A stretch of 64,000 nucleotides of DNA, from positions 1-64,000 of the forward strand of contig JAHCID010000007.1 of assembly GCA_026129405.1 (NCBI GenBank), read 5' to 3'. A model generated the notes under the pieces. That model was not told the origin of the DNA, did no database searches, and worked only from the letters and a program-made list of their open reading frames with translations. The DNA is from a bacterium. GTDB lineage: Bacteria > Desulfobacterota > Binatia > DP-6. The first letter of the stretch is position 1, and each line of letters opens with the position of its first letter. The position numbers and the translations under genes are program-made. Positions 28,747-38,801 of the stretch are shown here, in pieces.

Positions 28747-29790
28747 TCAGGCGAGCGGGACCTCGGTGACGGTCGCCATCGCCATGGCGTGCCCGTGCGG
28801 GACGGCCAGCTCCGTGCCCGGATCCCAGCATTCGCGGCGGACGAAGCCGAGCGCCGCCGGCGCATCCAGGCCGAACGCGTGCGCCACCGTCGTCAGCTGG
28901 CCGACCTCCTTGCCGTCGCGCAGGAGCGCCGTGCCGGCGGGCGGCACCGGCCCCGCGAGCCGCAGCGCGCAGAGGCGCCGGTTGACGTGCCCGCGTGCGG
29001 TCCCGCGCGCCACCACCTCCTGGCCGAGATAGCAGCCCTTGGTCATGCTCACCGCGGCGCCGACGGGCACCTCGAGCGACAGCGTCTTCGCGCCCATGTC
29101 GAGGCAGACGCGCGGCACGCCGAGCTCGACGCGGCGGCCTTCCAGCGCCGCCATCCCGCACGGCTGCGCGCCGGCGGCGACGAGCACGTCCCACACCCGC
29201 GCCGCCGCACCCGCCGGCACGTGCAGCGTGACGCTGGCGCCGTCGAGCTCACCGGCGCGCACGACGCGCACCGACACGCCGCCGATCTCGCGCGCAGCGT
29301 GCGCGAACGGCGCGAGCGCCGTGGCATCGACGAGCGACGCCGCCGCCGGGCCCTCGAGGCCGAGCAGCGCCACCGCCGGCTCGGGCGTGACCAGCTCGAC
29401 GTCGTCGGCAATGATGAGCGCCTCGAGCGCGGCCCGGAAGTCGGCCTCGACGCGGCGGTCGACGTCGAGCCGCAGGCGATCGGCGAGCGCCGCGACGCGC
29501 ACGTCGGCCGTGACGCGCCCCTGGATCGTCAGCAGCAGCGCCGGGCCCCCCTCCCCCGGCACGAGCCGCGCCACGTCGTTCGTCAGCATGCCCTGGAGGA
29601 ACGACGTCGCGTCCGGCCCGGTGGCGTCGACGAGGGTGCGGAAGCCGAGGTCGACGACGGCGGCACCCGCGCGCAGCGCGCGGTACTCCGCCGCGGCGTC
29701 GCCGAAGTCGCGCGGCAGCAGCACGCCGCGGTCGTCGTGATGGACGGCGCCGCGGGCGGCGAGGTGGGCGTGGAGCGGCGTCTCGTGCAT
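28747..29790 (-). CDS. ygfZ: YgfZ/GcvT-fold folate-binding iron-sulfur maturation protein
   Basis: 347 residues. The diagnostic YgfZ motif K-GCYxGQE is present ([13 protein letters not shown] at about residue 245), in a GcvT-like tetrahydrofolate-binding fold ([10 protein letters not shown] near the N-terminus). YgfZ supports assembly or repair of certain Fe-S enzymes. It heads the run that leads into the amidohydrolase (four-base gap), with start at ATG 29788-29790. The frame remains open further upstream, but the added sequence is unlike the family. Confidence 0.88.
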   Translation of the reverse strand: MHETPLHAHLAARGAVHHDDRGVLLPRDFGDAAAEYRALRAGAAVVDLGFRTLVDATGPDATSFLQGMLTNDVARLVPGEGGPALLLTIQGRVTADVRVAALADRLRLDVDRRVEADFRAALEALIIADDVELVTPEPAVALLGLEGPAAASLVDATALAPFAHAAREIGGVSVRVVRAGELDGASVTLHVPAGAAARVWDVLVAAGAQPCGMAALEGRRVELGVPRVCLDMGAKTLSLEVPVGAAVSMTKGCYLGQEVVARGTARGHVNRRLCALRLAGPVPPAGTALLRDGKEVGQLTTVAHAFGLDAPAALGFVRRECWDPGTELAVPHGHAMAMATVTEVPLA

Positions 29791-29857
29791 CGCGGGCCGA
29801 GCGTGCGCCGTGCGCGCCGGCTTGACAAGAGCCGGAGCGCCGCGGGACAGGCGCGGC

Positions 29858-30646
29858 ATGACGCCGTACACCGACATCCGCTCCGAGACGACCGACGGCA
29901 TCGCCTGGATCACGATCGACCGTCCCGACGTGCTGAACGCCTTCCGCGCCCGCACCGTGGACGAGCTGATCCACGCCTTCCGCGCCGCCTGGCACGATCC
30001 GGCCGTCGGCGTGGTCGTGCTGACCGGCGCCGGCGAGCGCGCGTTCTCGTCCGGCGGCGACCAATCCGAGCGCGGCAGCGACGGCTACGGCACCGGCGCC
30101 GGCATCGGCCTCGACGTGCACGGCCTGCACGGCGTGATCCGCGCCATCCCGAAGCCGGTGATCGCGATGGTGAACGGCTACGCCATCGGCGGCGGCCACG
30201 TCCTGCACGTGCTGTGCGACCTCTCCATCGCCGCCGACACCGCGCGCTTCGGCCAGGTCGGCCCGCGCGTCGGCTCGGTCGACCCGGGGTTCGGCACCGC
30301 CTATCTCGCGCGCGTCGTGGGCGAGAAGAAGGCGCGCGAGATGTGGTACCTGTGCCGCCAGTACACGGCGGCGGAGGCGCTCGCGATGGGCCTCGTCAAC
30401 GCCGTCGTGCCGGCCGCGGAGCTGCGCGCCGAGACCGAGCGCTGGGCGCGCGAGCTGCTCGAGAAGAGCCCGACGGCGCTGAAGCTCGCGAAGCAGTCGT
30501 TCAACGCCGACACCGAGCACATCGCCGGCATCACCGAGCTCGGCTTCGCGGCGCTCGAGCTCTACTATCGGACCCCCGAGGCCGACGAGGGTCGCCGTGC
30601 GTTCCTCGAGCGGCGCAAGCCGAGCTTCCGCACGCCGCGCGGCTAG
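29858..30646 (+). CDS. BadI/MenB-like crotonase, probable 2-ketocyclohexanecarboxyl-CoA hydrolase
   Basis: 262 residues. The oxyanion-hole motif [27 protein letters not shown], and [36 protein letters not shown] are all characteristic of the BadI/MenB group rather than ordinary enoyl-CoA hydratases. From memory the run after FGQVGP is closest to BadI, the ring-opening enzyme of anaerobic benzoate and cyclohexanecarboxylate degradation; MenB (naphthoate synthase) is the alternative. It stands on the plus strand, divergent from ygfZ, with no men genes in sight. Start at ATG 29858; the frame is open for 16 codons upstream. Confidence 0.82.
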   Translation: MTPYTDIRSETTDGIAWITIDRPDVLNAFRARTVDELIHAFRAAWHDPAVGVVVLTGAGERAFSSGGDQSERGSDGYGTGAGIGLDVHGLHGVIRAIPKPVIAMVNGYAIGGGHVLHVLCDLSIAADTARFGQVGPRVGSVDPGFGTAYLARVVGEKKAREMWYLCRQYTAAEALAMGLVNAVVPAAELRAETERWARELLEKSPTALKLAKQSFNADTEHIAGITELGFAALELYYRTPEADEGRRAFLERRKPSFRTPRG

Positions 30647-30648
30647 GG

Positions 30649-30951
30649 TCAGACCTCGACGAGGACGTCGGCGCCGTCGACGCGGCAGGGGTAGCAGGAG
30701 ACCTTCGTGTCGTCGGTGACGCTCTCGCCGGTGGTGAGGTCGAACTGCCACGCGTGCCACGGGCAGGTGACGAGGCAGCCTTCGAGCTCGCCTTCGGCGA
30801 GCGGCCCGCCGCGATGCGGGCACTCGTTGTCGACGGCGCGGAAGGTGCCGTCGCAGTTGAAGATCGCGATCTCCTTGCCGTCGAGCGTCACCGTCTTGCC
30901 CGTGCCGGGGGCGATGTCGGCGGCGGCACAGGCCTTCACGAAGCTGGGCAT
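30649..30951 (-). CDS. Rieske [2Fe-2S] ferredoxin-like protein
   Basis: 100 residues, a complete small Rieske domain. Cluster ligands are visible as CPH (near residue 43) and CPWHAWQF (near 62), giving the C-x-H ... C-x-x-H pattern. Cytoplasmic Rieske ferredoxins of this size pass electrons to dioxygenases or act as small redox carriers. It is downstream of the GST gene by 32 bases on the same strand, and convergent with the BadI-like gene. Confidence 0.9.
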   Translation of the reverse strand: MPSFVKACAAADIAPGTGKTVTLDGKEIAIFNCDGTFRAVDNECPHRGGPLAEGELEGCLVTCPWHAWQFDLTTGESVTDDTKVSCYPCRVDGADVLVEV

Positions 30952-30983
30952 GCGGCGGCTTCTCGCACCCGACCGGGAACGGG

Positions 30984-31700
30984 TCAAGCCGAGAGCGCCG
31001 CGGCGATCGCCGGGACGCCGTCGAGCCGCTCGCACCAGCGCTGCACCGCCGGCGCGTCGCCCAGCAGACGAGCCTCGGCGTAGTTCCGCAGCCACGAAAC
31101 CTGGGCGAACACCGCGACGTCGGCCAGCGTCGGCGCGCGCCCGACGAGGAACGCGCGACCTTCGAGCAGCCCGTCGAGCGACGCGAGCCCCGCACGCAGG
31201 CGATCCTGGAGAGACGTCACGCCGTCCGCGCCGCGGAATCCCTGACCGTGGTAACGACGCGCGATACGCGACGCGACCAGACGGCCCATCACCCCCTGGA
31301 GCGGCCCGGGCGCGAGCTCGCTCATCGTGCGCGCGATGGCGCGCTCGCGGTTCTCCGGGTTGAGCCACTTGAGCCCGCCGACGACGAAGCCCAGCGACTC
31401 GTCGGCCCAATCCTCCAGCAGGTCGCCGTAGGCGCGCGCGGCAGGATCGTGGAGCCGCAGCGCCGGCTCGGGGACGAGCGTCTCGAGATAGTGCGCGATC
31501 GCCGTCGAGTCCGCCACGGTCTGCGTGCCGTGCACCAGGACCGGCACCTTCGCCGCCGGGTTCAGGCCGCGGAGCGTGCGCAGGCCGCGCAGGGTGAGCG
31601 TCATGCGCCGGAACGGCACGCCCTTCAGCTGCAGGCACATGCGTGCCTTCGCACAGTAGGGCGAGTCGGTGAGGTCCCAGAGGAGCGCTTCGTCGGGCAT
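30984..31700 (-). CDS. Glutathione S-transferase family protein
   Basis: 238 residues. The thioredoxin-like N-terminal domain contains SPYCAKARMCLQLKGVPF, KVPVLVHGTQTVADSTAIAHYLE (cis-Pro and Ser-Thr glutathione-binding region), followed by an all-helical C-terminal domain with APTLADVAVF. The cysteine in SPYC suggests a Cys-type (omega/beta-like) GST. It is transcribed after the DGQHR gene (22-base gap) and before the Rieske gene. Confidence 0.88.
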   Translation of the reverse strand: MPDEALLWDLTDSPYCAKARMCLQLKGVPFRRMTLTLRGLRTLRGLNPAAKVPVLVHGTQTVADSTAIAHYLETLVPEPALRLHDPAARAYGDLLEDWADESLGFVVGGLKWLNPENRERAIARTMSELAPGPLQGVMGRLVASRIARRYHGQGFRGADGVTSLQDRLRAGLASLDGLLEGRAFLVGRAPTLADVAVFAQVSWLRNYAEARLLGDAPAVQRWCERLDGVPAIAAALSA

Positions 31701-31722
31701 CGGGCGGAGCGGGAGAGCGCGA

Positions 31723-32883
31723 TCAGGAGCGCAGGGCGCTCTTCAGCTCGCGGACGAGGACGTCGACCGAGCCGCGGGTACCACCGGCCAGCTTGGCGCG
31801 CCACTCCCCTTCGGTCTCGAAGCGCGCGTCGCCGACGAGGTCGCCCCATGGCGCGATGGCGCGACCGATGGCGCGCGCGTCGAGCACGTCGTCGCCCGCG
31901 GCGCGGATGGCGGCGAGCACCTGCGGCACGACGGCGAGGAACGCGCGCAGCGCGGTGGCGGTCTTGATGCTGTACTTGCGGCCCGCCCACGCGCGCGGGA
32001 GCGCCTGCGCGATCTGCTTGAAGTAGCTGAGGAAGAAGCGCGGCGCGGCGTCGCGGAAGCGAGCCGACTGCGCGCCGCCGAGGGCGTCGAGGTTGGCGAA
32101 GATGGTCTTCAGCTCCTCCGCGAGCGGCGCCTGCGCGACGCGGCCGCGGCCGACGCCGAAGAGCTTGATCTCCCCGCGCAGCGGCGAGTCGGCGTGCTCG
32201 TTCAGCGCACGAATGATGTCGTGGCTCGCCGCCAACGCCTTGTCCGGATAGAGCCGCCGGCCGGACAGGCTGATCAGGTGCGACGGGTTCAGCTTCGTGT
32301 GCTTCGCGTTGATCGTGACGAAGAGCTCGACGACCTGATCGGGGGCGAGGCTGTCGAACACGATGGCCGGCACCTGCACGTCGCTCGCGCGCGGGTCGCC
32401 GAGCATCTGCGACAACGCCAGCAGCCGGTGCTGGCCGTCGAGCGCGCGCAGCGCGCCCTCCTCGGCCGGGATATGCAGGAGGCCGAGCACACGCTGGCTG
32501 CCGCTCGGCGTAAACTCGAGCCGCCGATCGGCGACGAGCAGCACGGCGCCGGCGATCGCGGGCAGGTTCCCGGTGTCGGCGCAGAGCGTGTAGTAGTCGA
32601 CGAGCTCGGAGATCTTCTTGCGGATCACCGGGCGCTGATAGGCCTCGCCGCTCTCGGTGATGCGCCGCTCGAGCAGCTCCCAGTTGACCCGCGACGCCGC
32701 CGCCCTGCCCCTGCGCGGGCCGGCCTTCGCCGCGGGCCGGCCGCCGGCGTCGTAGGCGAGCACCTCGAAGCGTACGAGCCGGTCGACGTCGGCCGCTCCG
32801 AGCATCGCCTGGTAGAGCGGCACACCGAACTGGCGCAGCCGCATCGCCGGAACCGTGATCAGGACGGGCCTCCATTGGCCCAC
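31723..32883 (-). CDS. DGQHR-domain (DndB-like) protein
   Basis: 386 residues from GTG 32881-32883. The name-giving motif is LRALDGQHRLLAL near residue 145, followed by ELFVTINAKHTKLNPSHL, the second conserved patch of the DndB/DGQHR family (ParB-like fold). Characterised relatives include DndB, the repressor of DNA phosphorothioation clusters, but no dndCDE or ptsABCD-type genes are here. ATG 32844 is an alternative start; I prefer the GTG because VLITVPAMRLRQFG resembles the usual family N-terminus. It overlaps the small upstream frame by 25 bases. Function unknown. Confidence 0.85.
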   Translation of the reverse strand: MGQWRPVLITVPAMRLRQFGVPLYQAMLGAADVDRLVRFEVLAYDAGGRPAAKAGPRRGRAAASRVNWELLERRITESGEAYQRPVIRKKISELVDYYTLCADTGNLPAIAGAVLLVADRRLEFTPSGSQRVLGLLHIPAEEGALRALDGQHRLLALSQMLGDPRASDVQVPAIVFDSLAPDQVVELFVTINAKHTKLNPSHLISLSGRRLYPDKALAASHDIIRALNEHADSPLRGEIKLFGVGRGRVAQAPLAEELKTIFANLDALGGAQSARFRDAAPRFFLSYFKQIAQALPRAWAGRKYSIKTATALRAFLAVVPQVLAAIRAAGDDVLDARAIGRAIAPWGDLVGDARFETEGEWRAKLAGGTRGSVDVLVRELKSALRS

Positions 32884-33074
32884 TCCTCGAGCTCCTCGAG
32901 CTTGCGCAGCCGCGCGCTGCGGATCGCCTGCTCGCGCGGCGCGCAGTCGGCCAGCGCGAGCCGTGCGGCGGTGACCGAGGCGGTGAGGATCGCGAGACAG
33001 CGGAGATGCAATCGGCGGCTGTGCCGGCGGCGGCGATGCCGCTCGACGTCCGCGTACGCGATGACCTGCCCCAC
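32859..33074 (-). CDS. Small basic hypothetical protein upstream of DGQHR gene
   Basis: 71 residues from GTG 33072-33074, MGQVIAYADVERHRRRRHSR, then a hydrophobic/alanine helix and an acidic helical end (LRKLEELEEWANGG). The pattern of a basic cluster, helix and amphipathic tail looks like a real small protein rather than an antisense shadow, and it abuts and overlaps the DGQHR gene. I do not recognise it. Moderate confidence only, because no good ribosome-binding site is visible. Confidence 0.45.
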   Translation of the reverse strand: MGQVIAYADVERHRRRRHSRRLHLRCLAILTASVTAARLALADCAPREQAIRSARLRKLEELEEWANGGPS

Positions 33075-33126
33075 GGCGGGGGCCGAAGCTACCACGGCCC
33101 CCGCCGGAAGTGCTAGGCCAGCGGCG

Positions 33127-33900
33127 ATGGGCACGGATGCCTGGGACCCGCAGTGCTACGAGCGGTTCCGCGCCGAGCGGCGCGAGCCGTACGACGACCT
33201 CGTGGCGCTGATCGCGGTCCGCCCCGGGCTGCGCGTGGTCGACCTCGGATGCGGCACCGGCGACCTGACGGCCGACCTGCATCGCCGTCTGGACGCCGCG
33301 GAGACGCTCGGCATCGACGCCTCCGCGCGCATGCTGGCGCAGGCGCCCGCCGATCCCGGCGACGGTCTGCGCTTCCGCGCGGGCGACGTCGGCGCGTTCG
33401 CCGACACCGGCCGCTGGGACGTCGTCTTCTCGAACGCCGCGCTCCAGTGGATCCCCGACCACCCGGCCCTCTTCGCACGCCTGCGTGCCGCGCTCGCGCC
33501 GGGGGGCCAGCTCGCCGTGCAGATGCCGGCGAACTTCGACCACCCGTCGCACACCGCCGCCGCCGCCGTCGCGGCCACGCCGCCGTTCCGCGACGCGCTC
33601 GTCGGACCGCCGCGCATCCGTGCCGTGCTCCCCCCCGAGGACTACGCCCTCCTGCTCGACCGCCTCGGCGCCGCGCGGCAGCACGTCCGCCTCCAGGTCT
33701 ACGGCCACCACCTCGCGTCGCGCGACGAGGTGGTGACGTGGACGCGCGGGACGCTGCTCACCGACTACGAGCGCCGCCTGCCCCCGGGCCTGTTCACCGA
33801 CTTCGTCGCCGCCTACCGCGCCCGCCTCACGGCGCTCCTCCCTGACGAGCGTCCCTTCTTCTTTCCCTTCAAGCGTCTCCTCCTGTGGGCACGGTTCTGA
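33127..33900 (+). CDS. Trans-aconitate 2-methyltransferase-like SAM methyltransferase
   Basis: 257 residues. The N-terminus WDPQCYERFRAERREPYDDLV and the SAM-binding VVDLGCGTGDLTADL match the Tam family, as do FSNAALQWIPDH and LAVQMPANFDHPSH. Tam esterifies trans-aconitate, an aconitase inhibitor. The C-terminus FFFPFKRLLLWARF is also family-like. It is four bases before the PRPP synthetase start, likely the same transcript. Confidence 0.88.
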   Translation: MGTDAWDPQCYERFRAERREPYDDLVALIAVRPGLRVVDLGCGTGDLTADLHRRLDAAETLGIDASARMLAQAPADPGDGLRFRAGDVGAFADTGRWDVVFSNAALQWIPDHPALFARLRAALAPGGQLAVQMPANFDHPSHTAAAAVAATPPFRDALVGPPRIRAVLPPEDYALLLDRLGAARQHVRLQVYGHHLASRDEVVTWTRGTLLTDYERRLPPGLFTDFVAAYRARLTALLPDERPFFFPFKRLLLWARF

Positions 33901-33904
33901 CGCC

Positions 33905-34804
33905 GTGAGCGACGACGCCCGTCCCCTCCTCCTCGTGCTCCCGGGCAGCGAGCACCTCGGCAACGACCTCGCCGCGACGCTCGGCGCCGAGATCGGCCGC
34001 CTCGCGCTGCGCGCCTTTCCCGACGGCGAGACCTACGTGCGGCTCGACACCGCGCCCGACGGGCGGTCGGTGATCCTCCTCTGCTCGCTGCACGAGCCGG
34101 ACCGCCGGCTCGTGCCGCTGCTGCTCGTCGCCGCGACGGCGCGCGACCTCGGGGCCCGGCGCGTGGGCCTCGTCGCGCCCTATCTCGCCTACATGCGCCA
34201 GGACGCGCGGTTCCGTTCCGGCGAGGGCGTCAGCTCGCGCTACGTCGGCCGCCTGCTGTCGAGCGCGATCGACTGGCTCGTCACCGTCGACCCGCACCTC
34301 CATCGGCATCGCTCGCTCGACGAGGTGTACGCCGTGCCCGCGACCGCCGTCACCGCGGCGCCTGCGATCGCGGCCTGGCTGCGGCGCGAGGTGCGCGCAC
34401 CGTTCCTCGTCGGGCCGGACGGCGAGAGCGCGCAGTGGGTGCGCGCCGTCGCGAGCGCGGCGGATGCGCCGTTCGTGGTGCTCGACAAGGTGCGCCACGG
34501 CGACCGCGCGGTCGACGTCTCGGTGCCGCGCATCGACGGTTGGCGCGACCGCACGCCGGTGCTGGTCGACGACATCATCTCGACGGCGACCACGATGGCG
34601 GAGACCGTCCGCCAGCTGCGCGGCGCCGGGCTGCCGCCGCCCATCTGCATCGGCGTGCACGCCGTGTTCGCCGCCGACGCCGAGCGCGTCCTGCGCGACG
34701 CGGGGGCCGGCCGCGTCGTCACCTGCGACACCATCGCGCACCCGACCAACGCGATCGACGTGTCTGCGCTCCTCGCCCCCGTCCTGCGCGGACACCTCGG
34801 CTGA
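33905..34804 (+). CDS. Divergent ribose-phosphate pyrophosphokinase
   Basis: 299 residues from GTG 33905, slightly shorter than standard Prs (about 315). The family elements are AFPDGETYVRL near residue 37, ARDLGARRVGLVAPYLAYMRQD, VTVDPHLHRHRSL and the PRPP loop VLVDDIISTATTMAE. The loop departs from the usual DDMIDTGGT and is nearer the archaeal DDIISTGGTM. It probably makes PRPP from ribose-5-phosphate and ATP, but the housekeeping prs is presumably elsewhere, so this may serve a special pathway. Confidence 0.85.
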   Translation: MSDDARPLLLVLPGSEHLGNDLAATLGAEIGRLALRAFPDGETYVRLDTAPDGRSVILLCSLHEPDRRLVPLLLVAATARDLGARRVGLVAPYLAYMRQDARFRSGEGVSSRYVGRLLSSAIDWLVTVDPHLHRHRSLDEVYAVPATAVTAAPAIAAWLRREVRAPFLVGPDGESAQWVRAVASAADAPFVVLDKVRHGDRAVDVSVPRIDGWRDRTPVLVDDIISTATTMAETVRQLRGAGLPPPICIGVHAVFAADAERVLRDAGAGRVVTCDTIAHPTNAIDVSALLAPVLRGHLG

Positions 34805-34816
34805 GCCGGGGACGGG

Positions 34817-35431
34817 TCAGGGGAGCGGCGTGCAAGGCAACGGGGCGGGCGCGCGCGGCGTGAAGAACTTCCGCGGGTTGTCGTACTTCGCCGCAGGCGT
34901 CTTCGCCGGCGCCTCGCCGCACAGCACGACGGCGGCACCGAGCTGGAGCCGCCAGGCGACACGCTCCTGCGGCGTCGCATCGAGGCGGTAGCCCCAGAGC
35001 GCGCGCCCGCCGATCACGAACAGCTTGTCGGGCTTCAGGTAGATGCGGAAGATCGGCCCGTCGCCGGTGGTCGGGTCCTTGAACAGCCAGCCCTTGTGGT
35101 TCGACGGGCTGCCGTTGATGCGCCAGTACGCCGCCGGCAGGGTCGCGGTGTGCACCTGCGGGTTGCCCGCGACGTTGTAGATGGTGAACGTCGCGCCGTG
35201 GATCGTCGGGTCGCCGGCGCTGCCCGGGGCCGGCGGCACGATGCGGTCGTCGCCGGGCGCCACCTGCGACACCTTGGTGGACGAGCGCACCTTCACGTAG
35301 CGCGCCTTCGGCACGCCGCCGGGATCGTCCTGGAGCACGAGCGACGTCGTCGGCAGATCGAGGATGGTCTGCGCGCGGGCGCCGCCGCCGAGCAGCGCGC
35401 ACCCCGCAAGCAAGAAGACGGCCCGGAGCAT
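34817..35431 (-). CDS. Exported protein of unknown function
   Basis: 204 residues. A clear Sec signal peptide (MLRAVFLLAGCALLGGGARAQ) precedes a domain of mostly beta character with TIHGATFTIYNVAGNPQVHTATLP, followed by WRINGSPSNHKGWLFKD and YDNPRKFFTPRAPAPLPC near the end. It also holds two C-terminal cysteines. I do not recognise the family. Convergent with the PRPP synthetase gene (12-base gap) and divergent from the phosphoesterase gene (69 bases between starts). Confidence 0.75.
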   Translation of the reverse strand: MLRAVFLLAGCALLGGGARAQTILDLPTTSLVLQDDPGGVPKARYVKVRSSTKVSQVAPGDDRIVPPAPGSAGDPTIHGATFTIYNVAGNPQVHTATLPAAYWRINGSPSNHKGWLFKDPTTGDGPIFRIYLKPDKLFVIGGRALWGYRLDATPQERVAWRLQLGAAVVLCGEAPAKTPAAKYDNPRKFFTPRAPAPLPCTPLP

Positions 35432-35500
35432 GCGGCCGGGGTCGTACCAAAGGGCCGGCGCCGATTGCGAGGGAAAAGTGCGTTCGCTAGGCACGACGGC

Positions 35501-36175
35501 GTGCGCATCGTCTGCTGCGGCGACATCCACCTCGCCTTCCGGGCCATCCTGCGCCTCGGGCCCGTGCTGCGCGAGGCCGACGTCGCCGTCATCACCGGCG
35601 ACCTGACGCACTTCGGCGAGCCCGACGAGGCGCTGCGCGTGGTCGACGCGATGCGCGCCCACTGCCCCACGGTCTGGGCCGTCACCGGCAACCTCGACAT
35701 GGCCTGGGTGATCGACGCGTTCCGCGCCCGGGGCATCTCGCTCCACGGCGAGGGGCGGCGGCTCGGCGACCTCGGCGTCTACGGCTGCGGCGGCTCGAAC
35801 ATCACCCCCATGGACACCCCGACCGAGCTCGAGGAGCACGAGCTGTACGACGTCCTCGCCCGCGGCCGCGCGGCCGTCGCCGATGCCCCACGCCAGCTCA
35901 TGATCTGCCACACGCCGCCGTACGACACCGCCCTCGACCGGCTCGTGAACGGCACCCCGGTCGGCAGCCCGGCCGTGCGCGCGTTCATCGAGGCGCATCG
36001 GCCCGACGTCGCCGTCGTGGGGCACATCCATGAGGGGCGCGGCGTCGACCGCGTCGGCGACACCCTCGTCCTCAACGCCGGGGCACTGCGCGACGGCGGC
36101 TACGTCGTCGTCGACGACGACGGCGCGCGCCTCACCGCCGCGCTGCACGTGATGCCGCGCCCGCGGCCGCAGTGA
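35501..36175 (+). CDS. Calcineurin-like metallophosphoesterase
   Basis: 224 residues from GTG 35501. The dinuclear metal site is visible as GDIH (near residue 7), GDLTH (32), GNLD (in place of GNHD), HTPPY and GHIHEGRG. It is a cytoplasmic phosphoesterase of the YfcE/Icc-like group; substrate unknown. Its stop is one base before the HAD phosphatase start, so the two form a pair. Confidence 0.87.
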   Translation: MRIVCCGDIHLAFRAILRLGPVLREADVAVITGDLTHFGEPDEALRVVDAMRAHCPTVWAVTGNLDMAWVIDAFRARGISLHGEGRRLGDLGVYGCGGSNITPMDTPTELEEHELYDVLARGRAAVADAPRQLMICHTPPYDTALDRLVNGTPVGSPAVRAFIEAHRPDVAVVGHIHEGRGVDRVGDTLVLNAGALRDGGYVVVDDDGARLTAALHVMPRPRPQ

Positions 36176-36176
36176 C

Positions 36177-36881
36177 GTGCCGCTGCGCGCGGTCACGCTC
36201 GACGCCGGCGGGACGCTGATCGCACCGGCCGAGCCGGTCGGCGTCACCTACGCGCGCGTCGCGGCCGCGCACGGCATCGTCGCCGAGGCGACCCTGCTCG
36301 AACGCGGCTTCCGCGACGCCTTCGCCGGCGCGCCTCCGCTGGCGTTCCCCGGCCTCGCGGGTACGGCATGCCGCGCCGCCGAGCGCGCCTGGTGGCGCGC
36401 CGTCGTCGCGCACGCGTTCGGGGCGGCCGCGGCGGAGCCCGGCTTCGAGCCGGCCTTCGCCGCGCTGTTCGCGCACTACGCACACGGGGACGCGTGGCGC
36501 GTCCTGCCCGGCGCCGTGGCGACGCTGGCGGCGTTGCGCGCCCGCGGGCTGCGACTGGCCGTCGTGTCGAACTTCGACGCCCGCCTCCACCGCGTGCTCG
36601 CGGATCTCGGGCTGGCGGCGGCGGTGGAGCGCGTGCTGGCTTCCACCGAGGTAGGCTCGGCCAAGCCGTCGGCGGGCATCTTCACGGCCGCGTGCGCGGC
36701 GCTCGGCGTCGAGGCCGGCGACGTCCTGCACGTCGGCGACGCCCCGTGCGAGGACGCCGCCGGGGCGCGGGCCGCGGGCCTGCGCGCGGTGCTGGTCGGG
36801 CCCGGTCCGCCGGCCGGCGGCGGCGTCGCCCGCATCGCGCGTCTCGACGCCCTCCCCGGCCTGGTCGACGCTCAGGCGTAG
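36177..36881 (+). CDS. HAD-superfamily hydrolase (subfamily IA)
   Basis: 234 residues from GTG 36177. All four HAD motifs are visible: LDAGGTLI (Asp nucleophile; the second acidic residue is replaced by Gly, as in the HDHD3/REG-2-like group), VVSNFD, the lysine in GSAKPSAGIF, and VGDAPCEDAAGA. Probable small-molecule phosphatase. The 3' end overlaps the convergent 64-aa gene by ten bases. Confidence 0.88.
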   Translation: MPLRAVTLDAGGTLIAPAEPVGVTYARVAAAHGIVAEATLLERGFRDAFAGAPPLAFPGLAGTACRAAERAWWRAVVAHAFGAAAAEPGFEPAFAALFAHYAHGDAWRVLPGAVATLAALRARGLRLAVVSNFDARLHRVLADLGLAAAVERVLASTEVGSAKPSAGIFTAACAALGVEAGDVLHVGDAPCEDAAGARAAGLRAVLVGPGPPAGGGVARIARLDALPGLVDAQA

Positions 36882-37066
36882 ACGTCGACGAGCGCGCCCG
36901 CGACCGGCGGCAGCGTCGTGCCGTAGAGCGTTGCCGGCAGGTGGTGATTCGGACGCCGGTCCGGCTCCAGCTCCCGGCGCGCCGGCAAGCGGCGCGGCGC
37001 CGTCACCACCTCGGGGACGAGCGAGCGGCCTCGCGTCGACGGCAGCAGCAGGCGCGGCACCTCCAT
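36872..37066 (-). CDS. 64-aa orphan protein with strong RBS and hairpin leader
   Basis: 64 residues, MEVPRLLLPSTRGRSLVPEV at the start and GTTLPPVAGALVDVYA at the end, rich in Pro, Arg and Leu, no cysteine, no signal peptide, no family I know. The case for a gene is the ribosome-binding site: AAGGAG lies seven bases before the ATG (37064-37066), and a perfect 17-bp hairpin sits just upstream of it. It is downstream of the sigma-54-type activator gene, 202 bases away on the same strand. Confidence 0.6.
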   Translation of the reverse strand: MEVPRLLLPSTRGRSLVPEVVTAPRRLPARRELEPDRRPNHHLPATLYGTTLPPVAGALVDVYA

Positions 37067-37083
37067 GCGGGATCTCCTTCGCA

Positions 37084-37123
37084 CGACGCGTGCCGGGCGG
37101 ATTCTGCCGCCCGGCACGCGTCG
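37084..37123 (-). repeat. Perfect 17-bp hairpin in the leader of the 64-aa gene
   Basis: Arms CGACGCGTGCCGGGCGG and CCGCCCGGCACGCGTCG with a six-base loop. On the minus strand it ends just four bases before the AAGGAG of the 64-aa gene. It could terminate the upstream activator transcript (no T-run), insulate or stabilise the small mRNA, or be a protein site. The rest of 37124-37268 shows nothing I recognise. Confidence 0.75.
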
Positions 37124-37268
37124 GCTGCCGAGCCGGATGCGCAAGGCGACGCGCAGCGCCGGCGGGGCGCCGGGCGCAACACGGCGGATTCGCGACGGTC
37201 GCCGCGCTGCGCACGCCCGTGCGCAGATCCGCAGCGGTGCGCAGGCGGGCGCGCACCCGTCGCCGCCG

Positions 37269-38798
<1,530 letters not shown>

Positions 38799-38801
38799 GG
38801 T

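Noticed and set aside
31723-33074. Phosphorothioation (Dnd) defence island
   Set aside because: Only the DGQHR protein is present; no sulfur-transfer, ATPase or restriction genes are adjacent.
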